A DNA stretch of 64,000 nucleotides from Mucilaginibacter sp. (GTDB taxonomy: Bacteria > Bacteroidota > Bacteroidia > Sphingobacteriales > Sphingobacteriaceae), in the NCBI GenBank assembly GCA_031292485.1, contig JARLHA010000072.1, positions 1 through 64,000 on the forward strand, in the 5' to 3' direction. The notes beneath the pieces were generated by a model, which was not told the DNA's origin, searched no databases, and saw only the letters and a program-made list of their open reading frames with translations. Shown piece by piece: positions 62,743 through 64,000 of this stretch; position 1 is the first letter of the stretch, and each line of letters begins with the position of its first letter. A program made the position numbers and the translations under genes.

Positions 62743-62875
62743 GTTGGAATGTTGAAAAGTTGTAAGGTTGGAATGTTTTTGTGGAAGGATGATTCGAAAC
62801 ATATTGAGCTAATGAATTTTAAATTAATTGCAATAAAAACAACTTTACAACATTTCAACGTTGCAACATTACAAC
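62743..62875. repeat. Inverted repeat between the two large-subunit genes
   Basis: GTTGAAAAGTTGTAAGGTTG in the left arm (within 62743-62770) is about 90% complementary to the right arm (within 62840-62875, with CAACTTTACAAC and ATTTCAACGTTG). The loop is ~70 bp and has no gene. It is a second palindromic insertion in the same operon and is unrelated in sequence to the one at 60422. Confidence 0.65.
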
Positions 62876-62882
62876 AGTAAAA

Positions 62883-64000
62883 ATGAACAAAAGAACATTA
62901 AATCATCCAAAATCAACCACCGGCACCAGCCGGGTGGACGGGCGCTTAAAAGTCACCGGCGGGGCAAAGTACGCGGCAGAATTTAATGTTAAGGGTTTGG
63001 CCTATGGGGTGCTGGTTGGCGCTACCATCGCCAAAGGCAGCATTCGTTCTATTGATTCCAAAAAGGCCGAAAATGCGCCGGGTGTGTTGGCGGTCATTAG
63101 TCATTTAAACTGCCCAAAAATACCGGGATACGCTGCAGAGCCCGCCAAAGCACCTATAAAGATCTTTTATGATGATAAAGTATTGTACAATGGGCATGCC
63201 GTAGCCCTGTTAATTGCCGATACTTTTGAGCGGGCGCAATATGCCGCCTCGCTGATAAAGGTGGAATATAATGCCCAAAAACACATCACCAGCTTAAAGG
63301 ACAACCTGGGCAGCGCAGTAGCGCCCCCAAGCGACGCGGAGTTTAAAAAAGGGAACCCGGATGCCTGGCAGTCGGCACCGTTTAAGGTGGAACAGGAATA
63401 TATTTTACCCAGCGAGGTTCATAACCCGATGGAGCTGCATGCTATTGTGGCCCGATGGGATGCCCCGGATAAACTGACTGTTTGGGATAAAACCCAGGGC
63501 GTAAAGGATACGCAAAGCAACCTGGCCCGTATCTTCGGGATACCCGTTGAAAACGTGCAGGTACACTCCAAATATGTAGGAGGTGCATTTGGCAGCGCTT
63601 TACAGGTTTGGCAGCATGAAGTAGCCGCCATCATTGGCGCAAAAGTGGTTAAACGACCGGTTAAACTAATGCTTACCCGGGCCGATATGTTTACCTCGGT
63701 GGGTTACCGCCCGCTTACCTGGCAAAAAATAGGCATCGGCGCTGCCGCAGATGGCAAACTGGTTGGCATCAGTCACTGGGCTACGGGGCAAACCTCTACC
63801 TACGAGGATTTTGCAGAAAGCCCTGCCGATGTGAGCCGGCAATTGTATGCCTGCGCTAACCTGTATACCAATAATAAAATATTATCGCTGGATGTGGGCT
63901 CACCCATCTGGATGCGCGGCCCGGGTTATGCTACCGGCACTTTCGCGCTGGAATCTGCGATGGACGAACTCTCCTACCAATTAAATATCGACCCGGTTGA
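62883..64000 (+). CDS. Second molybdopterin-binding large subunit (cut by window end)
   Basis: ATG 62883 opens a frame that runs through the right edge (372 codons visible). It parallels the first large subunit throughout: GTSRVDGRLKVTGGAKYAA, YVGGAFGSALQVWQHEVA and MRGPGYATGTFALESAMDEL. It is clearly diverged from the first copy, with different substrate-loop residues. It may be an alternative catalytic subunit sharing the same small subunits. Confidence 0.9.
   Translation, partial: MNKRTLNHPKSTTGTSRVDGRLKVTGGAKYAAEFNVKGLAYGVLVGATIAKGSIRSIDSKKAENAPGVLAVISHLNCPKIPGYAAEPAKAPIKIFYDDKVLYNGHAVALLIADTFERAQYAASLIKVEYNAQKHITSLKDNLGSAVAPPSDAEFKKGNPDAWQSAPFKVEQEYILPSEVHNPMELHAIVARWDAPDKLTVWDKTQGVKDTQSNLARIFGIPVENVQVHSKYVGGAFGSALQVWQHEVAAIIGAKVVKRPVKLMLTRADMFTSVGYRPLTWQKIGIGAAADGKLVGISHWATGQTSTYEDFAESPADVSRQLYACANLYTNNKILSLDVGSPIWMRGPGYATGTFALESAMDELSYQLNIDPV

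Overview
The window looks like chromosome of a Bacteroidota, most likely a Sphingobacteriaceae member of the Mucilaginibacter/Pedobacter type. The basis is a SusC/SusD pair, Bacteroidota -7 promoters (TAnnTTTG), DUF6443-type RHS proteins, BtgA/BtgB-type mobilization genes, a SMUG2-like glycosylase and several DUF families typical of the phylum. This is inference from recognised families; no search was run.

Bases 1 to about 32.9 kb are accessory DNA ending at a tRNA-Ser(CGA) gene. From the left come an IS21-like end and an orphan RHS tip. Next is a 1.4-kb gene-free stretch packed with structured palindromes, then a tandem pair of tyrosine recombinases (one with degraded catalytic residues), a primase-helicase and XRE regulators. 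A two-gene RHS/YD-repeat export locus follows, with a candidate membrane immunity gene. After it come a broken NUMOD endonuclease, a membrane LytTR regulator and small membrane proteins, then a SusC/SusD/TlpA operon whose leader carries unusual interleaved inverted repeats. The right part holds BtgB and BtgA mobilization genes beside a hairpin-rich oriT-like region, a small HTH operon with a 15-bp in-frame repeat gene, an AbiE-like nucleotidyltransferase cassette, and an IntDOT-like integrase next to the tRNA. An ~80-bp element occurs both beside the recombinases (2.2 kb) and at the putative oriT (27.8 kb). Its hairpin arms differ in sequence but keep their pairing.

From 33 to 53.4 kb the content is mostly core-like: a one-domain ModE regulator with a near-consensus ModE box before a secreted barrel-like protein, pta-ackA, a GNAT, a GH116-type glycosidase, an FKBP/SlyD-like isomerase, a SMUG2-like glycosylase, two convergent PAS proteins with an H-box but no ATPase, a prolyl oligopeptidase, a TlpA-like protein, and an AraC/SDR pair.

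From 53.5 to 58.5 kb is a toxin-antitoxin/defence cluster: DUF433 with a DUF5615 PIN-like protein and an overlapping GIY-YIG-like gene, a DUF6934 protein with a 52-aa partner, a frameshifted HigA, AbiH, a protein with an RxxxxH (HEPN-like) motif, and HigBA. The window ends in a PaoABC-like molybdenum hydroxylase operon with a Tat-type iron-sulfur subunit, an FAD subunit and two tandem molybdopterin subunits (the last cut by the window edge). Its promoter overlaps a second ModE-like box, which links it to the modE gene 25 kb away.
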